64,000 nucleotides of DNA from Sthenelais limicola (taxonomy: Eukaryota > Annelida > Polychaeta > Phyllodocida > Sigalionidae): positions 111,202,194 through 111,266,193 of the forward strand of contig OW804096.1 of NCBI GenBank assembly GCA_942159475.1, written 5' to 3'. Positions 22,507-33,749 of the stretch are shown piece after piece; positions within the stretch are counted from its first letter, which is position 1; every line of letters starts with the position of its first letter. The notes beneath the pieces were generated by a model. The model was given only the letters and a program-made list of their open reading frames with translations. It was not told the DNA's origin and searched no databases. A program made the position numbers and the translations under genes.

Positions 22507-22840
22507 GTTATAACTCATTGTGTCATATATTAGTGTACCTAAAATTTTAATTATGAATGGTCATATGCCTATACCTTCACCGTAGCTCCTACATCCATGG
22601 AGGCTACCTCTATAATGAGTAATCCCTCATCCCCATTGGTCTGGCCACGCCCTCCAATGAGGGTGGAAGGCTGACCTGATGGTAAGCCTCCCCTATAGGA
22701 TATAAGGGGCTCTCTGACCCCTTACTCATCAGTTGCCTGCCTGATTAACACCAAGGTTATACCATCACTCTGTATACCTTTACCAGGAATAAATACACTT
22801 CAATACTTCGTTACCTTTTGTGTTACACTAGTTGTAACAT
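22507..22840 (+). mobile_element. Possible solo LTR
   Basis: The stretch begins TGTTATAACTC and ends TTGTAACA. It contains a TATAAGGGGCTC core near 22700 and an AATAAA-type signal (accaggaataaatac) near 22790, a plausible promoter and polyadenylation pair for an LTR. No second copy and no clear target duplication are visible in this window, so the call is tentative. Confidence 0.35.
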
Positions 22841-22979
22841 GTTGGTGGACAACCCTTAAGATTCCAATTCCTTAACACACTGCTTATAAGGAGAAAACAC
22901 CTAAAATATCCTGGACTTTTCTCATCATAAATTGAGAACATATAAGAAGACTGCACGATTGGTAACTCTGGATTTTCAG

Positions 22980-24087
22980 TCATATTGGACAGGTGGTAAA
23001 ACTGGCCCATCTATTTATGAACAGACTATTGCAAACACTCAGAGAGTCCCCATATTCCACATTTTCTAGCATGTTCGTGCACCAATCAAACATATCATCC
23101 TAAAAATACATTATACTATAATATTATATTGTTGTATAATAATGTAAATATAAATGCAATACAGCCATAATTTAATAACTGGCAACTCATTTTCCCACAA
23201 CACATCGCATCTTCCAGACATTTATCTCTAACTTTTATGATGTATCTCATTTTCCTGTGACACATAACTGCACAAATATTGCCCCGCACATCAAGTAAAT
23301 TGTGATCGGTAATAACTCACCGGAATAACAGAAGCTAATGGAGTCTCCGCTGTTTGAATCAGTTCCTCCTAAAAATAATAAAGAGGGAGAATGTTGATAA
23401 CCTCCATGTAAAACTATTCATTCCAAGACTAAAGAAAGGCTCACTTATTAAAAATATGTATCTCATTCTTCCTGTAACACATAACTGCACAAATATTGCC
23501 CCGCTCATCGAGTAAATTGAGATCGCTAATAACTTACTGGAATGACAGGAATCTCAGCTGCCTGAATCACTTCCTCCTAAAAATAATTTAATAGTATTTA
23601 AAATATTTTCTAATAATGTATATAATATAGTTATATATATCAGCAAATCCATATAATAATTCACAAATAACAAAAAATCTTACCAAAGTTAAAGGAGTTG
23701 TTATAATTTGCGCTAGCTGTGAATTGTCATACGCGGACTGAATAGACTTTTCAATCAGTCTATTTCTCATTGATATCGGACGTTCCTCACCAGTAGCATT
23801 CTATATAATAAAAAATATAAACTTTAACTTGTTGTATTTAAAAAAATAAATGATAAATGATAATTCATACTATAAACGTTTATAAATATTTAAACTTACC
23901 TCCAATTCTAATATTCGCTTCTTGACATCTGTTCGCCTTGTAATTCCAAAATTCTCAGCAAAAGAAATAACTGATTCTACATCACAAAAGTGATGCAAAA
24001 TATTCTCAAGACGAACAAAAGTACCAAACGTCACTTGTAGCGTCTTGTATACAATCTTTTTTAATACAAAATCCTTATAAGGAGCAA
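22980..24087 (-). CDS. Unrecognised intron-rich gene, last five exons
   Basis: Minus-strand exons: 24087-23900 (188 nt, acceptor phase 1, after a good polypyrimidine tract), 23800-23684 (117 nt), 23576-23538 (39 nt), 23368-23321 (48 nt) and 23099-22980 (120 nt including TGA). All four internal junctions are GT-AG and phase 0, giving 169 residues. The product includes FGITRRTDVKKRILELE, then a 39-residue exon, two sister mini-exons (EEVIQAAEIPVIP and EELIQTAETPLASVIP), and a C-terminal exon starting DDMFDWCTNMLENVEYG. No family is recognised. Upstream, 24200-24088 has a coding-like frame in another phase (EDEYGNVLRVGSIPIF), so the first exon shown may be longer or broken. It could be a host gene or an old transposon-derived gene. 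Confidence 0.55.
23205..23590 (-). repeat. Tandem duplication of a mini-exon with flanking intron
   Basis: About 130-150 bp around the exon at 23368-23321 and around the exon at 23576-23538 match. The shared parts are the acceptor TTTTTAG|GAGGAA, the exon, the donor, and about 80 bp of following intron (gttatt.ccgatc.caatttact, then gcggggcaatatttgtgcag). The spacing is 208 bp. The right copy's exon is 9 nt shorter, which keeps phase 0. Confidence 0.8.
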
Positions 24088-24636
24088 CTCACAATAACGG
24101 AGAAAAGAAAAAATTGGAATACTGCCAACTCTCAGTACATTTCCATACTCATCCTCATTATCCAGCATTAATTTATAAACCTCAATTAATAGTAAACCCT
24201 ACTCGATTAAAACTACATCATGATAATTGCAGTAATTAAATATAATTAAAAATGCTTTAACAAAGGATATACTTAAATAAAGATGAAAGTATTTTAGTTT
24301 ATTTCCTTCTTTTTGATTTTATTTCACCGTTCTACCTCCCGTTCTACCTGTGTTGAAAGCGAATCAGTCCTATGGCGTGATTCCCCGCAGTTGGGCCTAC
24401 TTTTGGCGGGCCCACTGTCATAAGCGCATTCGGTGTGTGTGGTTAATCTACCTTAAATCATCAACTTGATATTTAATTTAGATATATTCAAAATAACTTC
24501 AAACATTTCTCTATAAGCATGGTTTGCTTGTAGATATAATTTGGTTAATTTGTGTTCCTTTTAAACAGTACAAGACGGCCTAAAACAGCACCTCAGAACT
24601 GTTGTTGTAGGTCAACTTAGTACTGCACATTGGCCA

Positions 24637-24715
24637 CTCAGAGCGTGGAGTTGTATACAGCACAACTCAGAGCGTGGAGTTGTATACGTGCACAACGTAT
24701 ACAACTCTACAATAC
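24637..24715 (+). repeat. Small direct repeat with inverted tail
   Basis: actcagagcgtggagttgta occurs twice in a row (about 24638 and 24666) and is followed by the inverted word gtatacaactc. It lies just before the LINE fragment. Confidence 0.7.
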
Positions 24716-24769
24716 GTTGTTTCAACACGAACGCGTATATAATAAATATATCTCAGGTCAAAAGAGGGG

Positions 24770-25302
24770 ACAGTTACTTATGGGGTACCTCAGGGGACAA
24801 TTCTGGGACCCATTTTATTTACGATGTATATCAATGATCTGTATAGTGCTGTCAATCTGAAATACTTCTTATACAACCAACAATGGTGAATAATATTTAT
24901 ATCTGAAATAGCTTATCTTAATGTCTACTGACTTATGTCTCTGTCAACCTTTAAAAATGTCTTGCACGTATTAACGGCAGACTATTTGTCGGGTAATTTA
25001 CATGTGACGTAGTCATGTTATTATAACGCATTGTATCATTGAAACTTGTTGGATGTATTCCACTGACTGGGTTCAGAAACTGGGGCAACTTGTTTTAGTG
25101 TTCCAGTCTTCTGAACTCACTTAGGAACATAGTGTTATCATAGTGACAATCTTCAAGCCATGCAGTGACAGTCGGCAAACTGTTGCTAACCAACAACTTG
25201 CTTAACATCTATATCTCGACTTTGAACCTTAGATTTGGAGCAACCGCATTGTATTATACCATCTACAATAAAAGGATTTTTGAATTGAATTGAATTGAAT
25301 AC
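24770..25302 (+). mobile_element. 5'-truncated non-LTR retrotransposon fragment with (TTGAA)n tail
   Basis: From 24770 the plus strand reads the RT block TYGVPQGTILGPILFTMYIN followed by DLYSAV, the 4-5 block typical of Jockey/CR1/RTE-type LINEs. The frame ends within 100 nt and the rest looks like a 3' UTR. The copy terminates in a short repeat (ttgaattgaattgaattgaat, 25275-25299), the kind of simple-repeat tail used by CR1/RTE-like elements. It lacks endonuclease and most of the RT. Confidence 0.75.
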
Positions 25303-26239
25303 AAAATATATTATATCAAATTCACTCAAATGCTTAGACTATAGTATCGGCTCGTGACATAATAGGTAAAAAAGAAACTCGTATATCAAATGGTAACAAC
25401 AACCTCTATGGTATCAAAACATAGTTAAAGGTCAAGTGTAATGAAAATTCTAAAATTCGAGATAAGGGCCGATTTACATTTGTGGTGGCGCTATCGATGA
25501 CATCTGAGGTTGAAAAAATATAAAAAAAACTTTTAATGCCCATTTTTCACAGCTTTCTTATGAGTACACAAATGGGGCTCAGTTTGCCTTAGTAGAGGGT
25601 GTGTATTCGCGCCCCACCGCTGTGATGTCATCTGCATCCAAGCTAAGGCCTGCTTTAGTCTGGCTAAGCATTGTCTCATAGCATGTAGGTGTTAGTTGGT
25701 CTTGTACGGCTCAATTTATGGATGGCATTCATGCAGATATTCTAAATTTTGACAATTCCTTCTATTTTCGGTAGTGGCCAGTGTGAAGGGAGGTCACAGA
25801 GGTGTTAGGTAGCTTCACCTTATCCCCATCCTTGCTAGTGTTCGTGCCTGGGGAGCGTTCGCACATAGGGTCCCATAAGACCTGGGTATTCTTCTCAGGA
25901 AAACTGTTAAACATGATTAGGAATAAGTAATTATATGAGAGGATCGACCTTAGTATGCCCCACTGGTTCTATTATTCCTGAGAACATATAATTATCCTTA
26001 GTAACATATTATTATCAGAGTACGAAATTAACTTTTTTCTTCGCCCGCCAACCTGGCGGGTGAAGTAAGAGATTTACCCGCCCACATAGAAATTTATCTG
26101 CCTGCAAATTACCCTAAATTAAAGAAGTTTAAATTATGAAATATCATCCTTTCTTTTGATGGAGCTTTTGTCTTAATCTAAGTTAATGTCTAACAGATGA
26201 TCGAGTTCCATAAATGCAGAGCTAATATATACTTTATAC

Positions 26240-27480
26240 ATAGGTCTTAGTCCAGTAGACAAACCCCCAAATATGGAGGAAGCGTGACTTGGAGTACTAC
26301 TACGATTTTTTTGCTGAAATGGATTCAGCAGGTGGTCAGGTTCAAGAAACTGATCCATGCCAAGCTGGCATGGTTGAGCATTTTTAATAAAATCCGTTTC
26401 CATGGCAACCAACCATGAAAATGGGGATTTTAGAATTTTGCATATCTCTGGAAATAAAAATGATATAAACTTGATTCAAGTGACCACACATATGTAACCT
26501 GGTACATGCTATCAGATGAACACCTGATGAAGGTCATTTAAGGTCAAGGTCAAGGTCATTTGAAGGTCAAACACCAAAAATTGGCATTTTTAGACATATG
26601 AAGTTGTGTTGTTACATGCTGAATGTTCCATTGTGGTTATTTTTACAAGTCAGACTCCAGCAACCTTGTACATGACATATGACAGACCCCCAGTCATTCA
26701 AAAACTTTGTTAGATGCATGTTGCCATGACAACAGCCTTTGATAAATTGATACTTCTTGTGGGGCAGATAAAGTGGGTTTTTTGGGGCAATCATTAAAAT
26801 GATGAGGCAAGCACCAAATTTGGCACAAATGTTTCTCATACATAACCTTTCAAACAATGCCTGTTGGCCACCTGACATTTCAAGATGGCCACCATTTTTT
26901 TCAAGATGGCCGCCATTTGAGGCCTGAAAATGCTATTTTTGACACAGAATTGGCTAGAAGAGTCCGATTTGAATGATCTTTACACTGAATCATACTTTTT
27001 TACCATTGTAGAGGTCATATTTGTATTCTTGAGCCACCTTAAATTTCAAAATGGCCACCATTTTCCAAGATGGCCGCCTTTTTGCCCTGAAAATGCTATT
27101 TTTGCCATAGAATTGGCTACAATAGTCCGATTTGAATGATCTTGACATTGAATCATACATTTTTACTAATGAAGTGGCCATATTTGTATTCCTGGGCCAC
27201 TTGAAATTTCAAGATGGCCACCATTTTCCAAGATGGCCGCCTTTTTGCCCTGAAAATGCTATTTTTGCCATAGATTTGGCTACAATAGTCCGATTTGAAT
27301 GATCTTGACATTGAATCATACTTTTTTACTAATGTAGTGGCCATATTTGTATTCTTGGGCCACTTGAAATTTCAAGATGGCCACCGTTTTCCAAGATGGC
27401 CTCCTTTATTGCCATGAAAATGCTATTTTTGCCATAAAATTGGCTAGAATAGTCAATTTAAGTGATTTTGACATTGAATC
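26240..27480 (+). repeat. Long inverted repeat, left arm
   Basis: Matches the reverse complement of 33750-34815 closely over about 1.1 kb. Landmarks are cttggagtactac, gaaactgatccatgccaagc, aggtcaaggtcaaggtca and the tandem aagatggccgcc units at the inner end. There is no coding sequence. Two opposite insertions of one repeat family, or the arms of one larger foldback element, would both fit. Confidence 0.85.
26925..27480 (+). repeat. Tandem repeat, ~163-bp unit, inner part of left arm
   Basis: About 3.5 units start with gaaaatgctatttttg at roughly 26928, 27088, 27251 and 27416. Each contains tccgatttgaatgatcttga and a closing aagatggccgcc block. The same unit occurs about three times in the right arm, and degenerate single units occur near 28085-28200 and 32040-32240. 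Confidence 0.85.
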
Positions 27481-27681
27481 ATATACTTCTCACCACCAGG
27501 TAGAATATTATATCCAGGGGGCGCCACTTGAACTCACACTAGAGGGCGTACATATCTGTCATATATATTGGCTGACCAGGGCCTCGCTCGGCCACTTCTG
27601 TTCCAAGGACTGAGCAAATTTTGTTTTGGACCCGTGAGTCCCGCTCAAGTCATGCTTGGTTGCTTCCATGTGTAGTGACAC

Positions 27682-28083
27682 TTGGCTGTCACCAATACTG
27701 TCAGTATGGTTAAAAGAAGCTGTTGGAAATGTGGTTGTGTCAGGCACGACCCACCAACTGGTCAGAAGTGTACAAAATCTATTGAGAGAAAGCTTAGTAT
27801 CTCTTCATTAGAAAATATCGATTGGGAAGATTGGAGGCCCACTCGTACCATTGGCAAGAAGAAGAAACAAGCCACTTAGGGCTCAAAAGTTTGTGAATCC
27901 ATTCCTAAGGGCACATGGTTTAAACGTGAAAAGTCAGACTTTTTACGCCATCCTGACGACTCTTCTGTCCCGAAGCAGGACGCCACGAAACTGGTAAGGT
28001 TATCGAACATGGGGGTGACTGATAATGAGAATGATTTAAAGCTTGATATAAACGACTGGCCGCCGCTTGGCCAGCCTGTATGA
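27682..28083 (+). pseudogene. Zinc-knuckle gag-like ORF, interrupted by one stop
   Basis: A frame from 27682 (inner Met at 27706) has a short Cys motif, CWKCGCVRHDPPTGQKC. After an in-frame TAG (27877-27879) it stays open to TGA at 28081 with coding-like composition (DINDWPPLGQPV at its end). The pattern CxxCGxxxHxxxxGxxC resembles the start of the gag-like ORF at 59.86 kb (CAACGFEHTRTGMVSC), so it may be the N-terminus of a YR-retroelement gag. Units of the surrounding repeat resume directly after the stop, so the piece looks inserted. Confidence 0.5.
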
Positions 28084-28399
28084 GAATTGGCTAGAATAAT
28101 CTGTTTTTAATGATCTTGAAGTCATATCATATGTATTTGCCTATGTAGAGGCCATATTTGTATTCCATAGCTACTCAATGCACCAAGATGGCTACCAATT
28201 TTTGCCATAAAATTTGATAAGTTTATATCACTTGACTCATTTGATTGATCATAATGTAGTCAAATCTATATTCCTGATCTACTTACAGTGAGAAGGTAGT
28301 TGCTGTTTTTCAAAATGTATGATATTTTCCCAAATGTCCACTATTTTTTAAAAAAAGATCCTATTTTCTTAGAACAGATTTGTATGAATCATTTTCGTA

Positions 28400-29360
28400 T
28401 TCATATTCATCAGCAAGATGACAGATTGAAAGTATGCTTTCAGGCTTGCTAATATCAGATCTGACCTATCTAAATACCTCAAACATGTATCCCCCTTGCA
28501 CTTAAACCTACAGAACAGTTTTGAGAATATGTGATACTAGACATACTGGAAAATGAGGATTAATGATGATTACAATAACCATTCCCAAAACAATTATCTA
28601 TAAGCAGAACACTAGGTAAGATCCCCTGTGCACTATGTTCTCAAATCAAATTGCCTAAACTACAGGTGGTAGTGATGTCCAAAGGACTTGCCACTGACCA
28701 TCAGCATCCATTCACCCCCAATCATTAAGGCTTGGCATTTCTGGTAGGCAATCTAAATTGGCCCAAATGTAGCCTCCCTGGTAGGTGGCACGTTTCAGAT
28801 TCTCAAGGATGCTTGAGTGGGTGATATTGTCTGAAAGCATATTTAAATATGGTTCCTCTTCCCCTGAGGGCAGATATAACTATTACAACCTGGGAAGGCA
28901 TGGAAGAACAGGATGTCTTTTGTTTTCTCCGGCCCAAGAGCCTGACTGAGAGCCCAGACTCTCCCAAGAGCCTGTACAGGAATATAGCTTAGATGTTTCC
29001 CATGACTAAAAGTCATCCACAGCTTGTGCACACCAAGCCTTTTGACTTACAGCAAGACACTGACCCCAATGATCATGGCACTTATTTTCCCTTCTAAGGC
29101 TGCATGTTTTGCATATACAAATATGTGTCTGTCTGCCTCTTCATACATACCTTGACAAATAAGTTGTTGTGGACAGTATGTTCTCTCTTGGTTCCTGATG
29201 TACACATTTCAACGATCTATTCAGCTAGGAAGATGTACAACTCTTACTTATCATCCATGTCTTTGAAAAAGCTCTGCCAGTTGTTGGGAATTTTGGGAAT
29301 CTTCTCAAACTGCATCCAAGATGATATCTGTTCTCTGGAATATAGACAAATACACCTGGA
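28400..29360. other. No gene seen
   Basis: About 1 kb between the repeat remnant and the left flanking repeat of the YR element. I see no exon, RNA gene or repeat ends here. Confidence 0.4.
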
Positions 29361-29485
29361 TGGAGGGCAGCAATTTATTCTTGCATATTTCCTAAGGGTC
29401 TTAGCAGTGTGTGAGACAATGATCTCAGTGAAGCAGAACCATCCACAAAAATGACATCAGCCTCTGGTTCAATTTCTGGCAGGTA
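29361..29485 (+). repeat. Direct repeat flanking the YR element, left
   Basis: Begins tggagggcagcaatttattc and runs past gacatcagcc to ggcaggtagac. A nearly identical copy at 31720-31845 lies on the other side of the retroelement. Confidence 0.82.
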
Positions 29486-29519
29486 GACGTTAGTCTTGAG
29501 AATGAGAGCAAGTTGGACA

Positions 29520-30818
29520 TCAAAGAGAAGTAGAGACTGTTCTAATGCATATGTACATGGTGAGGGAATAGTGTTTTACCCATTTATCGCATTCAGCCTT
29601 TTCTTTGGCTCCTAGGTGGGCTCTGCTCAGCGCATCGGCCACATTATTGATGGCCCCCGCGATGTGGCCATAGCTGAGTATGATGTTGAATTTGGCCTGG
29701 ATCATCCAGGCCATTCGGGTAGCAGAGGTCATCACAGGATTCTTGCCCTTGCCACTGGTAAATATGTGCACGCTGGCGAGATTGTCACACAGTATGTGGA
29801 TGTGGGTGCCTCGATCATCTTCAGTCACAAACGTGTGTAGGGCTCCTGCAATGTTGAGGGCCTCAACTTCTGATATGTTGTCTGACTGCATGCTGATGGG
29901 GCATATCTGGTGGGCATAGGCGTGTTGTCCATCAGTGGCACCTATCCCCGATAGGCAGGCGTCAACTAGGTATACCTTGGTGGCATGGATGGCTGGTATG
30001 AGGGCTATGCCATTCCAATCACTGCAGAATGCCTCAAACCAACGAATGTCCTTTCTCATCTCAGAGTTTATGTTGCTATGTGCACCATTGAATCCCCTCA
30101 ATGCCTCCAGCAGTCTAGAGACAAATAGCCTGGCCGGTTGCACGCACTTGCTGTCATGTATTAAGGACCCTATGAGGGATTGTAGTTCCCTTTTGGAGAT
30201 TGATCTCTTCTTGAGGTATTTCTGCGCGATCCTCACTATTTTGTCGACCTTGTCTTGTAGTATTGATAGTCTCATTAGTCTGGCATCGATGTTGATTCCC
30301 AGCCAAGTTACCTTCTGGCTGGGGGGTTGCAACTTGTCGGTGGCTTCTACTAGTTCTAGTTCTTTTAAGATAGACCTGGCGCATGAATATGCGTCCCTGG
30401 CCTCATCGAAACTGTTGCTGATGAGTGCCAAGTCATCTAGATACATGAATGCTGTGTGGCTGTGGCATTGAAGCATGGCCACGATCGAGTTCGCCACACA
30501 TTGCATGTGCGCACTGGATCATACCTTGAACATGAACACTAGGTCCTCAACTGTAGGCAGAGAGTGTTCCCTTTGTATTCCCCAGACTGAATTTTTGATG
30601 ATGTATTTATTCACAGATGATTCGTCTGGGAATGTGAGGTCTATAATCACACGTCTTGCGTCAAAGTGTTTCTTTGCACGTGACATCATTGGCGATGTAT
30701 GCGACCACTGTTTAAACGGTGGAGAATTAAATGGTCCTACCAGTCCATTCAGTTTGAGTTCCTTACTTATGAAGTGGTCGATCTTATCCTGGTACTTAGT
30801 GGCGCTCGAGTGGTTCAT
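29520..30818 (-). pseudogene. YR-retroelement RT/RNase H, internal deletion
   Basis: The upstream part has GLVGPFNSPPF, VIIDLTFP and VEDLVFMFKV. A TGA then stands directly before SSAHMQCVAN in the same frame. The segment normally between them, which carries the first catalytic Asp (xDIxxAYRxI in the family) and the PFG motif, is absent, so about 40-60 residues have been lost. The downstream part keeps FMYLDDLALI, TWLGINID and a DIRS-type RNase H (LVDACLSGIG, SEVEALN, LCDNLAS, ISYGHIAGA-like) ending in VADALSRAHLG. Such a product could not polymerise DNA. Confidence 0.8.
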
Positions 30819-31700
30819 AGTGCCAGTGTTGTCGGATGTTGGACTAGGTAGCCCATGGGGAAGCCGTATGATACAAAGGAGAGGATTTCTCGATCCTCGG
30901 CCGAGTCTGAGAGCAACCTCCTCCAGCCTGTGCTGTTGAGCATGCTGGGTATTGGTATTTTAGCGCCAATGGCGTTTGGGAGGCCACTGTCCTTTACTTG
31001 TTTGTATATGTGACCAAGCGCCCCCCACGTCAGCTGACAGCTGGTGTCGGGCCAGTGTGTAGATCGGTGTGTGGCTAGCGATGTGGGGTCAGTGTTTACA
31101 TGTGATGGGTCTGCCCTTCCCGCACAGACATCGATAACTGTGTTGAAATAGCTGTCAGGGACGTGATGTCTCTTATATGGATCACTCACCCTCTTGTCAC
31201 TTAATCCTAATCGGGGGATGAACTCCTTAGCATTTGGGTTAAGCCCAGAGTCACACTTGCTAACTGTGGAGTGGTGGTTATCGTTCCTGGAGCCGCCATC
31301 TTTGTTGTGCTTCCTGGTCTCCCGCGCTGCATTACCTTGCGCGAGACTAGACAAGACAGGTCCCTGGGAGACCCCTGGATAGATAAGTGGGTCATTTTTA
31401 CAAGTGGCGAGGGGGCGTGGCGCATCGATGGACACAATGCGCCAGCTATTCGTTTTTTGAATTATGGGGAGCCTTATAATCAGAACTGTTATTTCCCTTG
31501 CTTCTAGATGTATTTTGATTGGAAGAGGTGCCTGCCCTGGGGGTGTATAGTCCATCCGACTGTTGTTGTTGGTGCTTCAAACGCTTCTGGCATTCTTTGA
31601 TGCTATGGTGTGTGCGCCTGCCTACAGATTCACAGTAGGCGCAGGCGTGCAACAGCATAATGTTTGAATCCTTGTGGTCCCCAGAATGATTACAGCCGTC
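30815..31700 (-). pseudogene. YR-retroelement gag/linker ORF with CCHC knuckle
   Basis: The frame 31658-31446 has ACAYCESVGRRTHHSIKEC, a C-x2-C-x8-H-x4-C zinc knuckle followed by a Gln/Ser/Asn-rich tail. The frame 31555-30815 continues with IPIPSMLNSTGWRRLLS and FVSYGFPMGY, the sequence that in DIRS-like elements precedes the RT. The two frames overlap by about 110 nt, so a frameshift lies near 31500. The start of gag is not present before 31700. Confidence 0.6.
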
Positions 31701-31719
31701 CCTCGAGTTGAACTTTCGT

Positions 31720-31845
31720 TGGAGGGCAGCAATTTATTCTTGCATATTTCCTAAGGGTCTTAGCTGTGTGTGAGACAATGATTTCAGTAAAGCAGAACCA
31801 TCCACAAAATGACATCAGCCTTAAGGTCAAGTTGTGGCAGGCAGG
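31720..31845 (+). repeat. Direct repeat flanking the YR element, right
   Basis: Same sequence as 29361-29485 with a few substitutions, including gtcttagctgtgtgtgag for gtcttagcagtgtgtgag. Confidence 0.82.
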
Positions 31846-32239
31846 CTACATGATCAGTTAAGCAGCCAAGTTAAGGAGGAAGAGGATTCTTCTAGATGAA
31901 CAACACAGGGGAAATGTTTATATATCCATCCGGAAATCTGAGTCTTGATTAGCCTTAATAGGGGTGGGTCATGTCTTCCAACAGCATTATCTGGAGTGGG
32001 ATGTTGGTACATAGAAATGCTGGCTCCATACAAAGATGTTGTGGCTTTTGAGGGAAAAAAAACAGCCATTTTGGAAAATGGTGGTCATCGTGAAATATCA
32101 AGTGCCAAGATAATACATATGGCCTCGTAAAAAAATGATCCAATGTCAAAGTCATTCAAACTAAACTATTCCATATGACATTTCCAGGGCAAATCAGGCA
32201 TCCTTCTTAGTAAAAGGTGGCCATCTTGAAATTTCAAGT

Positions 32240-33740
32240 GTGTAGTTGACGTAGGGAGTAAGTGTCAGACCTTTTCCATCCATCTATTAAATCAACCTAA
32301 AAAAACCAGTCCATCCCGGGTTCATCCACCAATATGTAAGTTCTGTTTGTGATTATATAATATTATGTAATTATTAAATTATGTAATAATCATACACATT
32401 AATATGGGGAGATATGCAAATAGGATATGATATGATGACGTAATAATAACTAATGGCTCATTTCCTACCAATTATACACATGTCATTGTACTCTGCAAGA
32501 ATAGATTGTATATTGTCATATTATTTTGTGTATCGATTAATAAACGTTTCTAATAAAAATAAAAATAATGGTAATAGAGACTAATACCAATAGATATATA
32601 AATATGATATTCAAGGATGATAACAATGATAATGATAGATATTCTAAATAAGCAATAAAACGAAATAATATATCCTAATAGTCTCAGTTGCTGTTTGATA
32701 ATATTACATAATATGCTGATAAGATCTAATGATATAATATAGGGGTAGCTTAGCTCTCTAGGTAGTATATATATTTCAATATAGACTATATTAATTAACC
32801 CAACTCTTACTCATTACATAATAATGCAATATAAATCAATATATCACCAATGAATATTCAATACCTGATTATATAAGCAGAAAAGTAGACCTGTGTCATA
32901 TATAGCTGAATATACTGGATATATTAAAGTAACCCACAATACCTGACTCAATGTGTAAGGAAACCAAACTATAATTACCAAAAGAAGGCAAGAGATGTAC
33001 TTTCTCTCACAAATAAACACAAATATCAATAATAATCATTCAATACTTCTTCCTCTCTTGGGGAAGGAACTTTCTTCTCCCTCTCTACTGGGGGAGGCAA
33101 ATATTCAGCACTAGAGCGCCTGGTCTAGGCTATACACAATATACACACATAAAATCACAATCACAATAATTCCTGAAATAAAGTACAAATAATGCAATAC
33201 AATTGGTAAAATAAATGGAACTCACAGTACCCCAGGCTGTAGAAAAGGACGGGAAGAATACAGCAGAAAATAAAGAATCAAACCAATTGTTCTATTGGAC
33301 TTCCAGGGACCAACCCATCCGATAGCAACAATTCCTGTTCAGTTCTTCACTCTCCACTGGAATCTCAATGTCTGATTTCCTTACCATCCTTCCCTGCCTT
33401 TTATACCCACCCTCATGAATAATAAAGAAATAACCTTGTGATTGGTTTAGAAAGGGTCTAGCAATGAGTTTAAAACAATTTACCTTGGCTGGGATAAAGG
33501 GAGAATGCTAAAAAGTCGCCCAGCATTGATAAGCATCCAGCTGGTAGCCTTACCTTGTCTAGCATCTAAATTAATCCCGTCTGGGAACAACAATGCGTCG
33601 GCAGACAAGGCATTTTAGTAATCTTTAACCATCAAAACATCTGTCAGAAGTTATAATGAATGCTGTAATTACATTGACGCACTGCAATGGCTGCGGCCAC
33701 ATTGTTATATTTTAAGAAATCTTCACAAATAACTAACACC
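32240..33740. other. AT-rich spacer, no gene seen
   Basis: The stretch is rich in ataata-type sequence. A short GA/CT-rich block lies near 33050-33090. No exons or RNA genes are evident. Confidence 0.45.
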
Positions 33741-33749
33741 ACTACATTG

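Larger units (their letters stand above)
29520..31700 (-). mobile_element. DIRS-like (tyrosine-recombinase type) retroelement, truncated
   Basis: Read on the minus strand: a gag-like end with a CCHC knuckle (about 31658-31560), a linker ORF (31555-30815), the N-terminal part of the RT (30818-30519), then RT palm plus RNase H (30506-29520). The order and motifs are those of DIRS/Ngaro-type elements. I see no tyrosine recombinase, and the gag start is missing. It lies between 125-bp direct repeats and inside the arms of the long inverted repeat. Confidence 0.75.

Noticed and set aside
26990..27344. Repeated ORFs MATxLVKxYDSMSRSFKSDY
   Set aside because: They recur because the 163-bp DNA unit recurs. 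Codon positions show no sign of constraint and no longer frame links them.
30475..30939. 154-codon plus-strand ORF opposite the YR element
   Set aside because: It is a shadow of the minus-strand RT frame, which has the real motifs.
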